A stretch of 64,000 nucleotides of DNA from Rhynchopus sp. YZ270_cl-10 (lineage: Eukaryota; Euglenozoa; Diplonemea; Diplonemida; Diplonemidae), in NCBI GenBank assembly GCA_964035575.1, contig OZ037926.1, positions 496,001 to 560,000 on the forward strand, written 5' to 3'. The position numbers and the translations under genes are program-made. Within the stretch, counting starts at the first letter, position 1, and each line of letters begins with the position of its first letter. Below, in pieces: positions 9,890 to 20,633 of the stretch. The notes beneath the pieces were generated by a model. It saw nothing but the letters and a program-made list of their open reading frames with translations. It made no database searches and was not told where the DNA came from.

Positions 9890-10986
9890 CGTGTACAAGG
9901 CTGGCAAGAACGGAGGCACAAAGCTCTTCTGTAAGTATACGATATGTGTCTGCTTTCGTTAGTTGTCTTGTGTGTGAGAATAATCCTGTGTGTGTTTGTA
10001 TTGAGAGAGCTCAGTGGGTTGGCAATGGGTACTATAAGAAAATAGGGGAAAAGCTGTTGTTTTGTATTTGGTTTGCATTTGGTTTGATATTGTTTGTGTG
10101 CATGCCTTCTGTCACTGCATGTCTCCCACCGTACATCTTCTCTTTTGCCGTTCAGGCAAAAGAGCAAAAAGAGGTGTGTGCGCAACACCCACCTGTCTGG
10201 GGGCGTGCACACACACACATAGTTGCAAGAAGAAGGCGTCAGTAGGGAGGCATCCTGTAACTCATACGAAGGGAACACATCTTGTCGAGAAAGGAAAAGA
10301 CAGAGGTCTTTGCTGCTAAAATGAAGAAAGGAAAAGGAAAAGGAAAAACACAAGGGGGGAAATGCCTTGTGGTGTGACCCAAGTTCAAAAACTTCTGCGG
10401 CACACTAAAAAATTAACAAATTTCTCTTTTTGTCCAGAGGCTGAACACGCAAGTAGCGCACTCAGCTCGCAAAGACAACCCCCAGCCATTCCAACAGACA
10501 AGACAGGCCTGTCGTGGACGGAGAAGCAAAAGAGCAACAAAAAGACAAGAAAAACGAAGGTGCAAAAGAGGGTCAGGTGCGATTGCTTTGCCTGGGTACC
10601 TTCTGCGCCTTCAGGTGTGGTGAGAAGTCACACGTGTAGTGCGAACGGGAAGTGAAAATGAAAATGAAAAAGAAAAATGATCCGGCAAAGAGCTCAAAAA
10701 AGATAAAATAAAAAAGTAATATGGGGCTGCTTGATACGTTCCACGGAGCATGTGATCGATGTGCGCTCGCTGTGGATTTGCAGTTTCATATAGTGGAAGA
10801 AGAGCCTGCTTCACAAACACGCGCAGCACACACAAGGAGGCCCTGCAAGCACTCCTGTGCTGCCAGTGGTGAAGTGACGCAAGCGTGGGTGGGGATATCG
10901 ATTTGGTTGTTTCGTTTCGTTTCGTTTCGTTTGTTTGTTTCTGACGTCCTTTTGCAGGCGTGTGGCTTTGTCTCCTGTCACGCAAC
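9890..10986. other. Array spacer, unit 2
   Basis: Equivalent to 4518-5614. It carries the only internal unit-specific substitution I found: T at 10875 where units 1 and 3 have A. No gene seen. Confidence 0.6.
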
Positions 10987-11739
10987 TTAGAACGGACCGT
11001 CCGAGGCAGGGCGTGCAACACGCACAACTCCCTCCCAGGGGCACTCACGGCACGGTGGCGGGGGTCCGAAGCGGCCCTTGCAGGACTGGTTCACGCACGC
11101 ACCCGACTCCCACCTGCAGCGTCCTCCCGCAACAGGGCAGGAGTTCGCGTCCATGTGCTTCGTGCAGTCCTCTCCGTTCGAGTCAATTCCGAAGCCAAGG
11201 AACTCTGCGTCGTCCTGAAGGTCAAACTCAGTCGACTGGCCGGGTGCCAGCTGCATTCTGAAGCTTCCCATCGGGTGCACGAAGGTCATCCCGGGTGCGT
11301 TCGTCCAGAAGGAAGGTGCGCACTGTGTCCTCTCCCAGCCGGGCAGAGCCGACAGCTGGCCCTGCAGACCGCCCTGGTACGTCGTCACACAGCTCTGCGG
11401 GCAGCTGTAGAAGAACACCCATGCGTCGCACACCTCAATCAGGGAAGGCTCGTTCGGGCACGAGAACTTCACCTTCGTCCCGGACTTCATTCTCCAGTTC
11501 GCCAGCGTCGTTGGCATGAGGCGCATGAACGGCGGCACGTCGCGCAGCGTCGACCCGTCAAGGTTCGGCCACGCGTCCACCCCAGACGACAGCAGGGTCA
11601 CGTGCAGCCCAGGGGCGTTCGTCCGCACACCGTTCACAGCAGGTGCCTCCAGCAGCTCCACTGTTCCTGAAGGGGGTGCAACACCCTCAGCCAGGGCCAC
11701 GAAGGCTGCGGCCATTGCGAGTCCTGCCTTTGACATCAT
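10987..11739 (-). CDS. Secreted Cys-rich partner protein, copy 2
   Basis: 250 residues from ATG at 11739 (or 11736); identical to the 5615-6367 copy, with the same signal peptide and Cys pattern. Located between chitinase copies 2 and 3 in the same orientation. Confidence 0.88.
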   Translation of the reverse strand: MMSKAGLAMAAAFVALAEGVAPPSGTVELLEAPAVNGVRTNAPGLHVTLLSSGVDAWPNLDGSTLRDVPPFMRLMPTTLANWRMKSGTKVKFSCPNEPSLIEVCDAWVFFYSCPQSCVTTYQGGLQGQLSALPGWERTQCAPSFWTNAPGMTFVHPMGSFRMQLAPGQSTEFDLQDDAEFLGFGIDSNGEDCTKHMDANSCPVAGGRCRWESGACVNQSCKGRFGPPPPCRECPWEGVVRVARPASDGPF

Positions 11740-13098
11740 TGTTGTGTTGTGTTGTGTTGTCAACTAATACGTATAGATGCAAGTGTTCTGTTGTGAGGTG
11801 GAGTGGGTGGGTTTTGGTTTCTTGGGAATGGGTGTCGTCTGTTTTCAGGAGAAAAGAGGGAACTCAGGGAGGATGTGTTCTTTTTTATTATTATTATGTC
11901 TTTTTTGCATATTTATTGGATTGTGTCATGTTTTATTTTTGTTCCATCTGTTGTGTCTTCGGCATGTCTCCCCAAGCCTCGTTCGAGCAGAGACTCGGAC
12001 ACACATCCCATGTACAAACGCATACCACCTGCAGGCTCAGCTCAGAAATGTATCCTCTGGTTTCTTTGCTGTGCACATCTGTTCCCGCTGTATCTAGCTT
12101 GGCAACTATGCGGGAAAGGGTGGTTTTTGTTTGGTCTCGTTTTCTTGCGCACGTGAAAGGTACGCACAAGAAAGGTGGATGACCGAAGAATAAAATGGAA
12201 CTGTATGGAAGAGTAGTCAAGAGAAGCAACTTTTAAAGGTAGGACATATAAAGAAAACGCTGAAGTTGAAGTCCCTGGTGCAGCCTGCAGACACACAGAG
12301 CCGCCACAGAGCCAATTTCAGAACCAAGAATAGAAAAAAAAAGGGGCGAAAGGCAAACGTCAAAAAAGGGACAACCAAACCATCCACCTCTTCTCCAACC
12401 ACCCCTCCCGTGTCGTGTCCACGTGTGTGTGTGGTGCACGCGAGGGGAGGGAATGGTGGGGAACGGTTGGACAGGGCCGGCCACCGCAGCCATGTTTCTT
12501 GTGCGCTTGTGGTGTGCAGAGACGTCGCTGAGGCAACAGGACTGCACTGCATGCGAAACATGGGGAGTGGAATGTGGACACAACAAGGCGACATTGTCAC
12601 CTCCCTTTTGCTTTTGTTTGCAGTATCATAGAGGGAATAGGGATAGGGATAGGAATAGGGATGTGGCAGGCATAGAACAAAGTATACACCAACGCATGCA
12701 CTCAACAAAGATGCTGTACGTGGGCCACATGAACATGGTCTAGTATATCCGCAAAAAATAGAAGCGGGTGGTAAAAAGTAGATCAAGTATAAAGCAATTG
12801 AAGGGATAAGAAAAAGGGGTTCGGTTGGAACCGAAGGGCAAAAACTACGTAAAGTATATGATGATGATGAACCGAAGCCTCGCAGCTGCGCTTCATCACC
12901 CAGTATAATAGAAACGAAAAATAAGGCATTTAATGTGTTGCCCAACATAAAAAGACCACACAAACAAAGGTGTGTCTTTTTTTTTTTTTTTTTTTGTGAC
13001 AGACTTTGAAACTGAAACAAGAGTTGTAGCTAGTTTGTTATTAAGAAAATATATGGGAAGGATAGTTATATGCGACGCTCACGATCCCTGCTTACTGC
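11740..13098. other. Array spacer, unit 2/3 boundary
   Basis: Equivalent to 6368-7726 with no difference seen. No gene seen. Confidence 0.6.
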
Positions 13099-15261
13099 TT
13101 ACTGCTTGCACGACTTCCACCACCGCGTCCCTGTGCACTGCAGCCCTGCAGCGCAGCAGTGTTCCTTCCCCAGACATGGACCCCACGCAGGGATCGCTGC
13201 ACTGCAGCCACTTGTCGGTGGTGTTGGCACGGGCACAGGCGCTGTTGGTGTCGGTGGTGTGGGTGGTGTCGGAACCGGAACAGGCACAACAGGCGGTGTG
13301 GGTGGTGTGCCCCCTCCTCCACTGCTGCAGCCACGTGTAGCCTCAACAACAGCCCCAACAGTGCCGGACCAGGCGCCGTTCGTGTCGTCCTTCACAACCC
13401 AGAAGAAGGCACCGCCGTTGCAAGGGTGCTGCACAGCGAGCTCCTGCATCACACGCACACCTGCTGCTGCGTTTGCGTTCGACCCCGTCCCCGAGCAGTC
13501 GCCGATGCAGAACCCAAACACAACACGTGTCGCATCCCCGCCAAACACGTTGTCCACAAGCGTGCGGAAGTGGTCCCCCGCAGAGATGCGTCCAGACCCG
13601 CCTGCAAGCCCGTCCAAGGCCGGACGCGAGTTTGCGTTGTAGTACTGCGGCATCACGAAGTCGATCGACCCCGCAGTCGCCTGCATCACGTTGTAGTACC
13701 CACGCCCAGGCATCACATCCGGCTCCATTGGTGCGTGTGTCACCAGACTCCCCGCAGGCAGCTGCTGCTTCAGCCCCACAGTCACCTCCCGCAGGAACGT
13801 CTGCGCCTCAGCCCCACGCGTGAACCCACGTGCACCCCCGTCCTCGTGGAAGTACTCGTAGTCGATGTCCACACCGTCGAAGTTCTGTGCCGACACAATC
13901 GACGTCAGCTGCGACACCACGTGTGCCTCCTTCCCGAAGCAGTAGTCCCAGCAGTCGTTCACGTCCCCTGCCCAGGAACCTCCCATCCCGGCCCCGCCAA
14001 AGGACACAACCACCTTCTTCCCTGCCGCACGCCAACGTGCCACCAGGTCTGGGTGTGCCTGGTTCGCGCACACGGGCACAGGCGCCCCGATGTTGCAGCT
14101 CGCGTCGCACACGTTCTTCGATGCACTCCACGTGTACGTCACTGCAAACGAGATCATGATGTGCGTGTAGTGCTCCAGCTGTGCGTCTGTCGGGCACGCC
14201 TGCCAGTTCCCCAGGAAGGCAATCATCCGCGAGTCCGACCCTGACCCAGACATAGTTGGCACCGGTGCTGGCACTGGCACTGTTGGTGGTGTTGGCACAG
14301 GCACAGTTGGGACGGGGACGGGGACGGGGACGGGTGCTGGTGGTGTTGGTGGGGTTGGCACAGGCACAGGTGCCGGAGGTGTGGGTGGTGTCGGTCCTGC
14401 GCCCGCTCCAAGCACACGGCACGTCCACCCATCTGCCGTGGAGCACGACGGCTTGCACTGTGCGTACCACTGGTCCTGCTCGTAGCACATCGACCCCGAC
14501 GCACAGCAGTGTGGTGCAGCCTCGCAGTTGCCCCACACAGCCACCGCCGCAACACCTGCCGTGCATCCACCCGACGACGGGACGGGCACTGGCGGCGTCG
14601 GTGGTGTGGGCACAGGTGCAGTTGGCGTCGGTGGTGTCGGTGGCGGGACAGACGCAGGGGGCGTGGGTGGTGTTGGCACAGGGCCAGGCGGAGTCGGGCC
14701 CGCACCACCAATCGTCACGTCAATCGCGTTGTAGAAGCTTGCAGGGGTGTCACCCACGTCCCACACAGCGAGCACAACGTGGTACCCCGAGCGTGTGGGC
14801 ACTGTGCAGCTGTGGCTCGAAGGGTTTGCAGGCTGCACCATCTGCCCGTCCACCACGCAGAACGGCGTTGTGTCAAACGACGCTGTCCCAAGCGGCGCGT
14901 TCTGGTCCCACCCCACACGGGTGATGTAGTACCTGAAGTCGCGCGTCACGTGCGCTGCAGAGAACTGCCACGTGAACACGTGCACACCAGCCGCAATCGC
15001 AGTCTTCCCCCAGCGTGTCGGCGTCTGTGCGTTCAGCTCCCCAAAGTTTGCACGTCCCGCAGCCGCCAGTGTCCCGTCCGCAGGGCCTCCCGAAGGCCAC
15101 CCGTCAGGACCCTCCACACTCTGCGGCTCGTACTGCACAGACCCACATCCGGAGTTCAGTCCAGTCTTGCAGCCAAACCCACGTGACGGCGGCGACTCCA
15201 CGTACCCGTGTCCGGACACCGACACAGCAACACATGCCAGCAGCAGCATCCTGGTCACCAT
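13099..15261 (-). CDS. Secreted LPMO (AA10)-CBM1-GH18 chitinase-CBM1, array copy 3
   Basis: 720 residues from ATG at 15261; identical in translation to copies 1, 2 and 4. Copper-brace His residues, the GH18 DxxDxDxE motif and both CBM1-like modules are all present. Confidence 0.93.
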   Translation of the reverse strand: MVTRMLLLACVAVSVSGHGYVESPPSRGFGCKTGLNSGCGSVQYEPQSVEGPDGWPSGGPADGTLAAAGRANFGELNAQTPTRWGKTAIAAGVHVFTWQFSAAHVTRDFRYYITRVGWDQNAPLGTASFDTTPFCVVDGQMVQPANPSSHSCTVPTRSGYHVVLAVWDVGDTPASFYNAIDVTIGGAGPTPPGPVPTPPTPPASVPPPTPPTPTAPVPTPPTPPVPVPSSGGCTAGVAAVAVWGNCEAAPHCCASGSMCYEQDQWYAQCKPSCSTADGWTCRVLGAGAGPTPPTPPAPVPVPTPPTPPAPVPVPVPVPTVPVPTPPTVPVPAPVPTMSGSGSDSRMIAFLGNWQACPTDAQLEHYTHIMISFAVTYTWSASKNVCDASCNIGAPVPVCANQAHPDLVARWRAAGKKVVVSFGGAGMGGSWAGDVNDCWDYCFGKEAHVVSQLTSIVSAQNFDGVDIDYEYFHEDGGARGFTRGAEAQTFLREVTVGLKQQLPAGSLVTHAPMEPDVMPGRGYYNVMQATAGSIDFVMPQYYNANSRPALDGLAGGSGRISAGDHFRTLVDNVFGGDATRVVFGFCIGDCSGTGSNANAAAGVRVMQELAVQHPCNGGAFFWVVKDDTNGAWSGTVGAVVEATRGCSSGGGGTPPTPPVVPVPVPTPPTPPTPTAPVPVPTPPTSGCSAAIPAWGPCLGKEHCCAAGLQCTGTRWWKSCKQ

Positions 15262-16358
15262 CGTGTACAAGGCTGGCAAGAACGGAGGCACAAAGCTCTT
15301 CTGTAAGTATACGATATGTGTCTGCTTTCGTTAGTTGTCTTGTGTGTGAGAATAATCCTGTGTGTGTTTGTATTGAGAGAGCTCAGTGGGTTGGCAATGG
15401 GTACTATAAGAAAATAGGGGAAAAGCTGTTGTTTTGTATTTGGTTTGCATTTGGTTTGATATTGTTTGTGTGCATGCCTTCTGTCACTGCATGTCTCCCA
15501 CCGTACATCTTCTCTTTTGCCGTTCAGGCAAAAGAGCAAAAAGAGGTGTGTGCGCAACACCCACCTGTCTGGGGGCGTGCACACACACACATAGTTGCAA
15601 GAAGAAGGCGTCAGTAGGGAGGCATCCTGTAACTCATACGAAGGGAACACATCTTGTCGAGAAAGGAAAAGACAGAGGTCTTTGCTGCTAAAATGAAGAA
15701 AGGAAAAGGAAAAGGAAAAACACAAGGGGGGAAATGCCTTGTGGTGTGACCCAAGTTCAAAAACTTCTGCGGCACACTAAAAAATTAACAAATTTCTCTT
15801 TTTGTCCAGAGGCTGAACACGCAAGTAGCGCACTCAGCTCGCAAAGACAACCCCCAGCCATTCCAACAGACAAGACAGGCCTGTCGTGGACGGAGAAGCA
15901 AAAGAGCAACAAAAAGACAAGAAAAACGAAGGTGCAAAAGAGGGTCAGGTGCGATTGCTTTGCCTGGGTACCTTCTGCGCCTTCAGGTGTGGTGAGAAGT
16001 CACACGTGTAGTGCGAACGGGAAGTGAAAATGAAAATGAAAAAGAAAAATGATCCGGCAAAGAGCTCAAAAAAGATAAAATAAAAAAGTAATATGGGGCT
16101 GCTTGATACGTTCCACGGAGCATGTGATCGATGTGCGCTCGCTGTGGATTTGCAGTTTCATATAGTGGAAGAAGAGCCTGCTTCACAAACACGCGCAGCA
16201 CACACAAGGAGGCCCTGCAAGCACTCCTGTGCTGCCAGTGGTGAAGAGACGCAAGCGTGGGTGGGGATATCGATTTGGTTGTTTCGTTTCGTTTCGTTTC
16301 GTTTGTTTGTTTCTGACGTCCTTTTGCAGGCGTGTGGCTTTGTCTCCTGTCACGCAAC
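15262..16358. other. Array spacer, unit 3
   Basis: Equivalent to 4518-5614, with A at 16247 as in unit 1. No gene seen. Confidence 0.6.
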
Positions 16359-17111
16359 TTAGAACGGACCGTCCGAGGCAGGGCGTGCAACACGCACAAC
16401 TCCCTCCCAGGGGCACTCACGGCACGGTGGCGGGGGTCCGAAGCGGCCCTTGCAGGACTGGTTCACGCACGCACCCGACTCCCACCTGCAGCGTCCTCCC
16501 GCAACAGGGCAGGAGTTCGCGTCCATGTGCTTCGTGCAGTCCTCTCCGTTCGAGTCAATTCCGAAGCCAAGGAACTCTGCGTCGTCCTGAAGGTCAAACT
16601 CAGTCGACTGGCCGGGTGCCAGCTGCATTCTGAAGCTTCCCATCGGGTGCACGAAGGTCATCCCGGGTGCGTTCGTCCAGAAGGAAGGTGCGCACTGTGT
16701 CCTCTCCCAGCCGGGCAGAGCCGACAGCTGGCCCTGCAGACCGCCCTGGTACGTCGTCACACAGCTCTGCGGGCAGCTGTAGAAGAACACCCATGCGTCG
16801 CACACCTCAATCAGGGAAGGCTCGTTCGGGCACGAGAACTTCACCTTCGTCCCGGACTTCATTCTCCAGTTCGCCAGCGTCGTTGGCATGAGGCGCATGA
16901 ACGGCGGCACGTCGCGCAGCGTCGACCCGTCAAGGTTCGGCCACGCGTCCACCCCAGACGACAGCAGGGTCACGTGCAGCCCAGGGGCGTTCGTCCGCAC
17001 ACCGTTCACAGCAGGTGCCTCCAGCAGCTCCACTGTTCCTGAAGGGGGTGCAACACCCTCAGCCAGGGCCACGAAGGCTGCGGCCATTGCGAGTCCTGCC
17101 TTTGACATCAT
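16359..17111 (-). CDS. Secreted Cys-rich partner protein, copy 3
   Basis: 250 residues from ATG at 17111 (or 17108); identical to the copies at 5615 and 10987. It is the last copy, because the fourth unit is truncated before it reaches a partner gene. The array therefore has four chitinases but three partner genes. Confidence 0.88.
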   Translation of the reverse strand: MMSKAGLAMAAAFVALAEGVAPPSGTVELLEAPAVNGVRTNAPGLHVTLLSSGVDAWPNLDGSTLRDVPPFMRLMPTTLANWRMKSGTKVKFSCPNEPSLIEVCDAWVFFYSCPQSCVTTYQGGLQGQLSALPGWERTQCAPSFWTNAPGMTFVHPMGSFRMQLAPGQSTEFDLQDDAEFLGFGIDSNGEDCTKHMDANSCPVAGGRCRWESGACVNQSCKGRFGPPPPCRECPWEGVVRVARPASDGPF

Positions 17112-18470
17112 TGTTGTGTTGTGTTGTGTTGTCAACTAATACGTATAGATGCAAGTGTTCTGTTGTGAGGTGGAGTGGGTGGGTTTTGGTTTCTTGGGAA
17201 TGGGTGTCGTCTGTTTTCAGGAGAAAAGAGGGAACTCAGGGAGGATGTGTTCTTTTTTATTATTATTATGTCTTTTTTGCATATTTATTGGATTGTGTCA
17301 TGTTTTATTTTTGTTCCATCTGTTGTGTCTTCGGCATGTCTCCCCAAGCCTCGTTCGAGCAGAGACTCGGACACACATCCCATGTACAAACGCATACCAC
17401 CTGCAGGCTCAGCTCAGAAATGTATCCTCTGGTTTCTTTGCTGTGCACATCTGTTCCCGCTGTATCTAGCTTGGCAACTATGCGGGAAAGGGTGGTTTTT
17501 GTTTGGTCTCGTTTTCTTGCGCACGTGAAAGGTACGCACAAGAAAGGTGGATGACCGAAGAATAAAATGGAACTGTATGGAAGAGTAGTCAAGAGAAGCA
17601 ACTTTTAAAGGTAGGACATATAAAGAAAACGCTGAAGTTGAAGTCCCTGGTGCAGCCTGCAGACACACAGAGCCGCCACAGAGCCAATTTCAGAACCAAG
17701 AATAGAAAAAAAAAGGGGCGAAAGGCAAACGTCAAAAAAGGGACAACCAAACCATCCACCTCTTCTCCAACCACCCCTCCCGTGTCGTGTCCACGTGTGT
17801 GTGTGGTGCACGCGAGGGGAGGGAATGGTGGGGAACGGTTGGACAGGGCCGGCCACCGCAGCCATGTTTCTTGTGCGCTTGTGGTGTGCAGAGACGTCGC
17901 TGAGGCAACAGGACTGCACTGCATGCGAAACATGGGGAGTGGAATGTGGACACAACAAGGCGACATTGTCACCTCCCTTTTGCTTTTGTTTGCAGTATCA
18001 TAGAGGGAATAGGGATAGGGATAGGAATAGGGATGTGGCAGGCATAGAACAAAGTATACACCAACGCATGCACTCAACAAAGATGCTGTACGTGGGCCAC
18101 ATGAACATGGTCTAGTATATCCGCAAAAAATAGAAGCGGGTGGTAAAAAGTAGATCAAGTATAAAGCAATTGAAGGGATAAGAAAAAGGGGTTCGGTTGG
18201 AACCGAAGGGCAAAAACTACGTAAAGTATATGATGATGATGAACCGAAGCCTCGCAGCTGCGCTTCATCACCCAGTATAATAGAAACGAAAAATAAGGCA
18301 TTTAATGTGTTGCCCAACATAAAAAGACCACACAAACAAAGGTGTGTCTTTTTTTTTTTTTTTTTTTGTGACAGACTTTGAAACTGAAACAAGAGTTGTA
18401 GCTAGTTTGTTATTAAGAAAATATATGGGAAGGATAGTTATATGCGACGCTCACGATCCCTGCTTACTGC
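17112..18470. other. Array spacer, unit 3/4 boundary
   Basis: Equivalent to 6368-7726. No gene seen. Confidence 0.6.
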
Positions 18471-20633
18471 TTACTGCTTGCACGACTTCCACCACCGCGT
18501 CCCTGTGCACTGCAGCCCTGCAGCGCAGCAGTGTTCCTTCCCCAGACATGGACCCCACGCAGGGATCGCTGCACTGCAGCCACTTGTCGGTGGTGTTGGC
18601 ACGGGCACAGGCGCTGTTGGTGTCGGTGGTGTGGGTGGTGTCGGAACCGGAACAGGCACAACAGGCGGTGTGGGTGGTGTGCCCCCTCCTCCACTGCTGC
18701 AGCCACGTGTAGCCTCAACAACAGCCCCAACAGTGCCGGACCAGGCGCCGTTCGTGTCGTCCTTCACAACCCAGAAGAAGGCACCGCCGTTGCAAGGGTG
18801 CTGCACAGCGAGCTCCTGCATCACACGCACACCTGCTGCTGCGTTTGCGTTCGACCCCGTCCCCGAGCAGTCGCCGATGCAGAACCCAAACACAACACGT
18901 GTCGCATCCCCGCCAAACACGTTGTCCACAAGCGTGCGGAAGTGGTCCCCCGCAGAGATGCGTCCAGACCCGCCTGCAAGCCCGTCCAAGGCCGGACGCG
19001 AGTTTGCGTTGTAGTACTGCGGCATCACGAAGTCGATCGACCCCGCAGTCGCCTGCATCACGTTGTAGTACCCACGCCCAGGCATCACATCCGGCTCCAT
19101 TGGTGCGTGTGTCACCAGACTCCCCGCAGGCAGCTGCTGCTTCAGCCCCACAGTCACCTCCCGCAGGAACGTCTGCGCCTCAGCCCCACGCGTGAACCCA
19201 CGTGCACCCCCGTCCTCGTGGAAGTACTCGTAGTCGATGTCCACACCGTCGAAGTTCTGTGCCGACACAATCGACGTCAGCTGCGACACCACGTGTGCCT
19301 CCTTCCCGAAGCAGTAGTCCCAGCAGTCGTTCACGTCCCCTGCCCAGGAACCTCCCATCCCGGCCCCGCCAAAGGACACAACCACCTTCTTCCCTGCCGC
19401 ACGCCAACGTGCCACCAGGTCTGGGTGTGCCTGGTTCGCGCACACGGGCACAGGCGCCCCGATGTTGCAGCTCGCGTCGCACACGTTCTTCGATGCACTC
19501 CACGTGTACGTCACTGCAAACGAGATCATGATGTGCGTGTAGTGCTCCAGCTGTGCGTCTGTCGGGCACGCCTGCCAGTTCCCCAGGAAGGCAATCATCC
19601 GCGAGTCCGACCCTGACCCAGACATAGTTGGCACCGGTGCTGGCACTGGCACTGTTGGTGGTGTTGGCACAGGCACAGTTGGGACGGGGACGGGGACGGG
19701 GACGGGTGCTGGTGGTGTTGGTGGGGTTGGCACAGGCACAGGTGCCGGAGGTGTGGGTGGTGTCGGTCCTGCGCCCGCTCCAAGCACACGGCACGTCCAC
19801 CCATCTGCCGTGGAGCACGACGGCTTGCACTGTGCGTACCACTGGTCCTGCTCGTAGCACATCGACCCCGACGCACAGCAGTGTGGTGCAGCCTCGCAGT
19901 TGCCCCACACAGCCACCGCCGCAACACCTGCCGTGCATCCACCCGACGACGGGACGGGCACTGGCGGCGTCGGTGGTGTGGGCACAGGTGCAGTTGGCGT
20001 CGGTGGTGTCGGTGGCGGGACAGACGCAGGGGGCGTGGGTGGTGTTGGCACAGGGCCAGGCGGAGTCGGGCCCGCACCACCAATCGTCACGTCAATCGCG
20101 TTGTAGAAGCTTGCAGGGGTGTCACCCACGTCCCACACAGCGAGCACAACGTGGTACCCCGAGCGTGTGGGCACTGTGCAGCTGTGGCTCGAAGGGTTTG
20201 CAGGCTGCACCATCTGCCCGTCCACCACGCAGAACGGCGTTGTGTCAAACGACGCTGTCCCAAGCGGCGCGTTCTGGTCCCACCCCACACGGGTGATGTA
20301 GTACCTGAAGTCGCGCGTCACGTGCGCTGCAGAGAACTGCCACGTGAACACGTGCACACCAGCCGCAATCGCAGTCTTCCCCCAGCGTGTCGGCGTCTGT
20401 GCGTTCAGCTCCCCAAAGTTTGCACGTCCCGCAGCCGCCAGTGTCCCGTCCGCAGGGCCTCCCGAAGGCCACCCGTCAGGACCCTCCACACTCTGCGGCT
20501 CGTACTGCACAGACCCACATCCGGAGTTCAGTCCAGTCTTGCAGCCAAACCCACGTGACGGCGGCGACTCCACGTACCCGTGTCCGGACACCGACACAGC
20601 AACACATGCCAGCAGCAGCATCCTGGTCACCAT
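18471..20633 (-). CDS. Secreted LPMO (AA10)-CBM1-GH18 chitinase-CBM1, array copy 4
   Basis: 720 residues from ATG at 20633; identical to the other copies. It is the most upstream copy in the direction of transcription. Only about 150 bases of its 5' flank match the other units before the array ends at 20784, so its promoter-distal context differs. The candidate acceptor AG at 20673-20674 is retained within the matching part, so trans-splicing should not be affected. Confidence 0.93.
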   Translation of the reverse strand: MVTRMLLLACVAVSVSGHGYVESPPSRGFGCKTGLNSGCGSVQYEPQSVEGPDGWPSGGPADGTLAAAGRANFGELNAQTPTRWGKTAIAAGVHVFTWQFSAAHVTRDFRYYITRVGWDQNAPLGTASFDTTPFCVVDGQMVQPANPSSHSCTVPTRSGYHVVLAVWDVGDTPASFYNAIDVTIGGAGPTPPGPVPTPPTPPASVPPPTPPTPTAPVPTPPTPPVPVPSSGGCTAGVAAVAVWGNCEAAPHCCASGSMCYEQDQWYAQCKPSCSTADGWTCRVLGAGAGPTPPTPPAPVPVPTPPTPPAPVPVPVPVPTVPVPTPPTVPVPAPVPTMSGSGSDSRMIAFLGNWQACPTDAQLEHYTHIMISFAVTYTWSASKNVCDASCNIGAPVPVCANQAHPDLVARWRAAGKKVVVSFGGAGMGGSWAGDVNDCWDYCFGKEAHVVSQLTSIVSAQNFDGVDIDYEYFHEDGGARGFTRGAEAQTFLREVTVGLKQQLPAGSLVTHAPMEPDVMPGRGYYNVMQATAGSIDFVMPQYYNANSRPALDGLAGGSGRISAGDHFRTLVDNVFGGDATRVVFGFCIGDCSGTGSNANAAAGVRVMQELAVQHPCNGGAFFWVVKDDTNGAWSGTVGAVVEATRGCSSGGGGTPPTPPVVPVPVPTPPTPPTPTAPVPVPTPPTSGCSAAIPAWGPCLGKEHCCAAGLQCTGTRWWKSCKQ

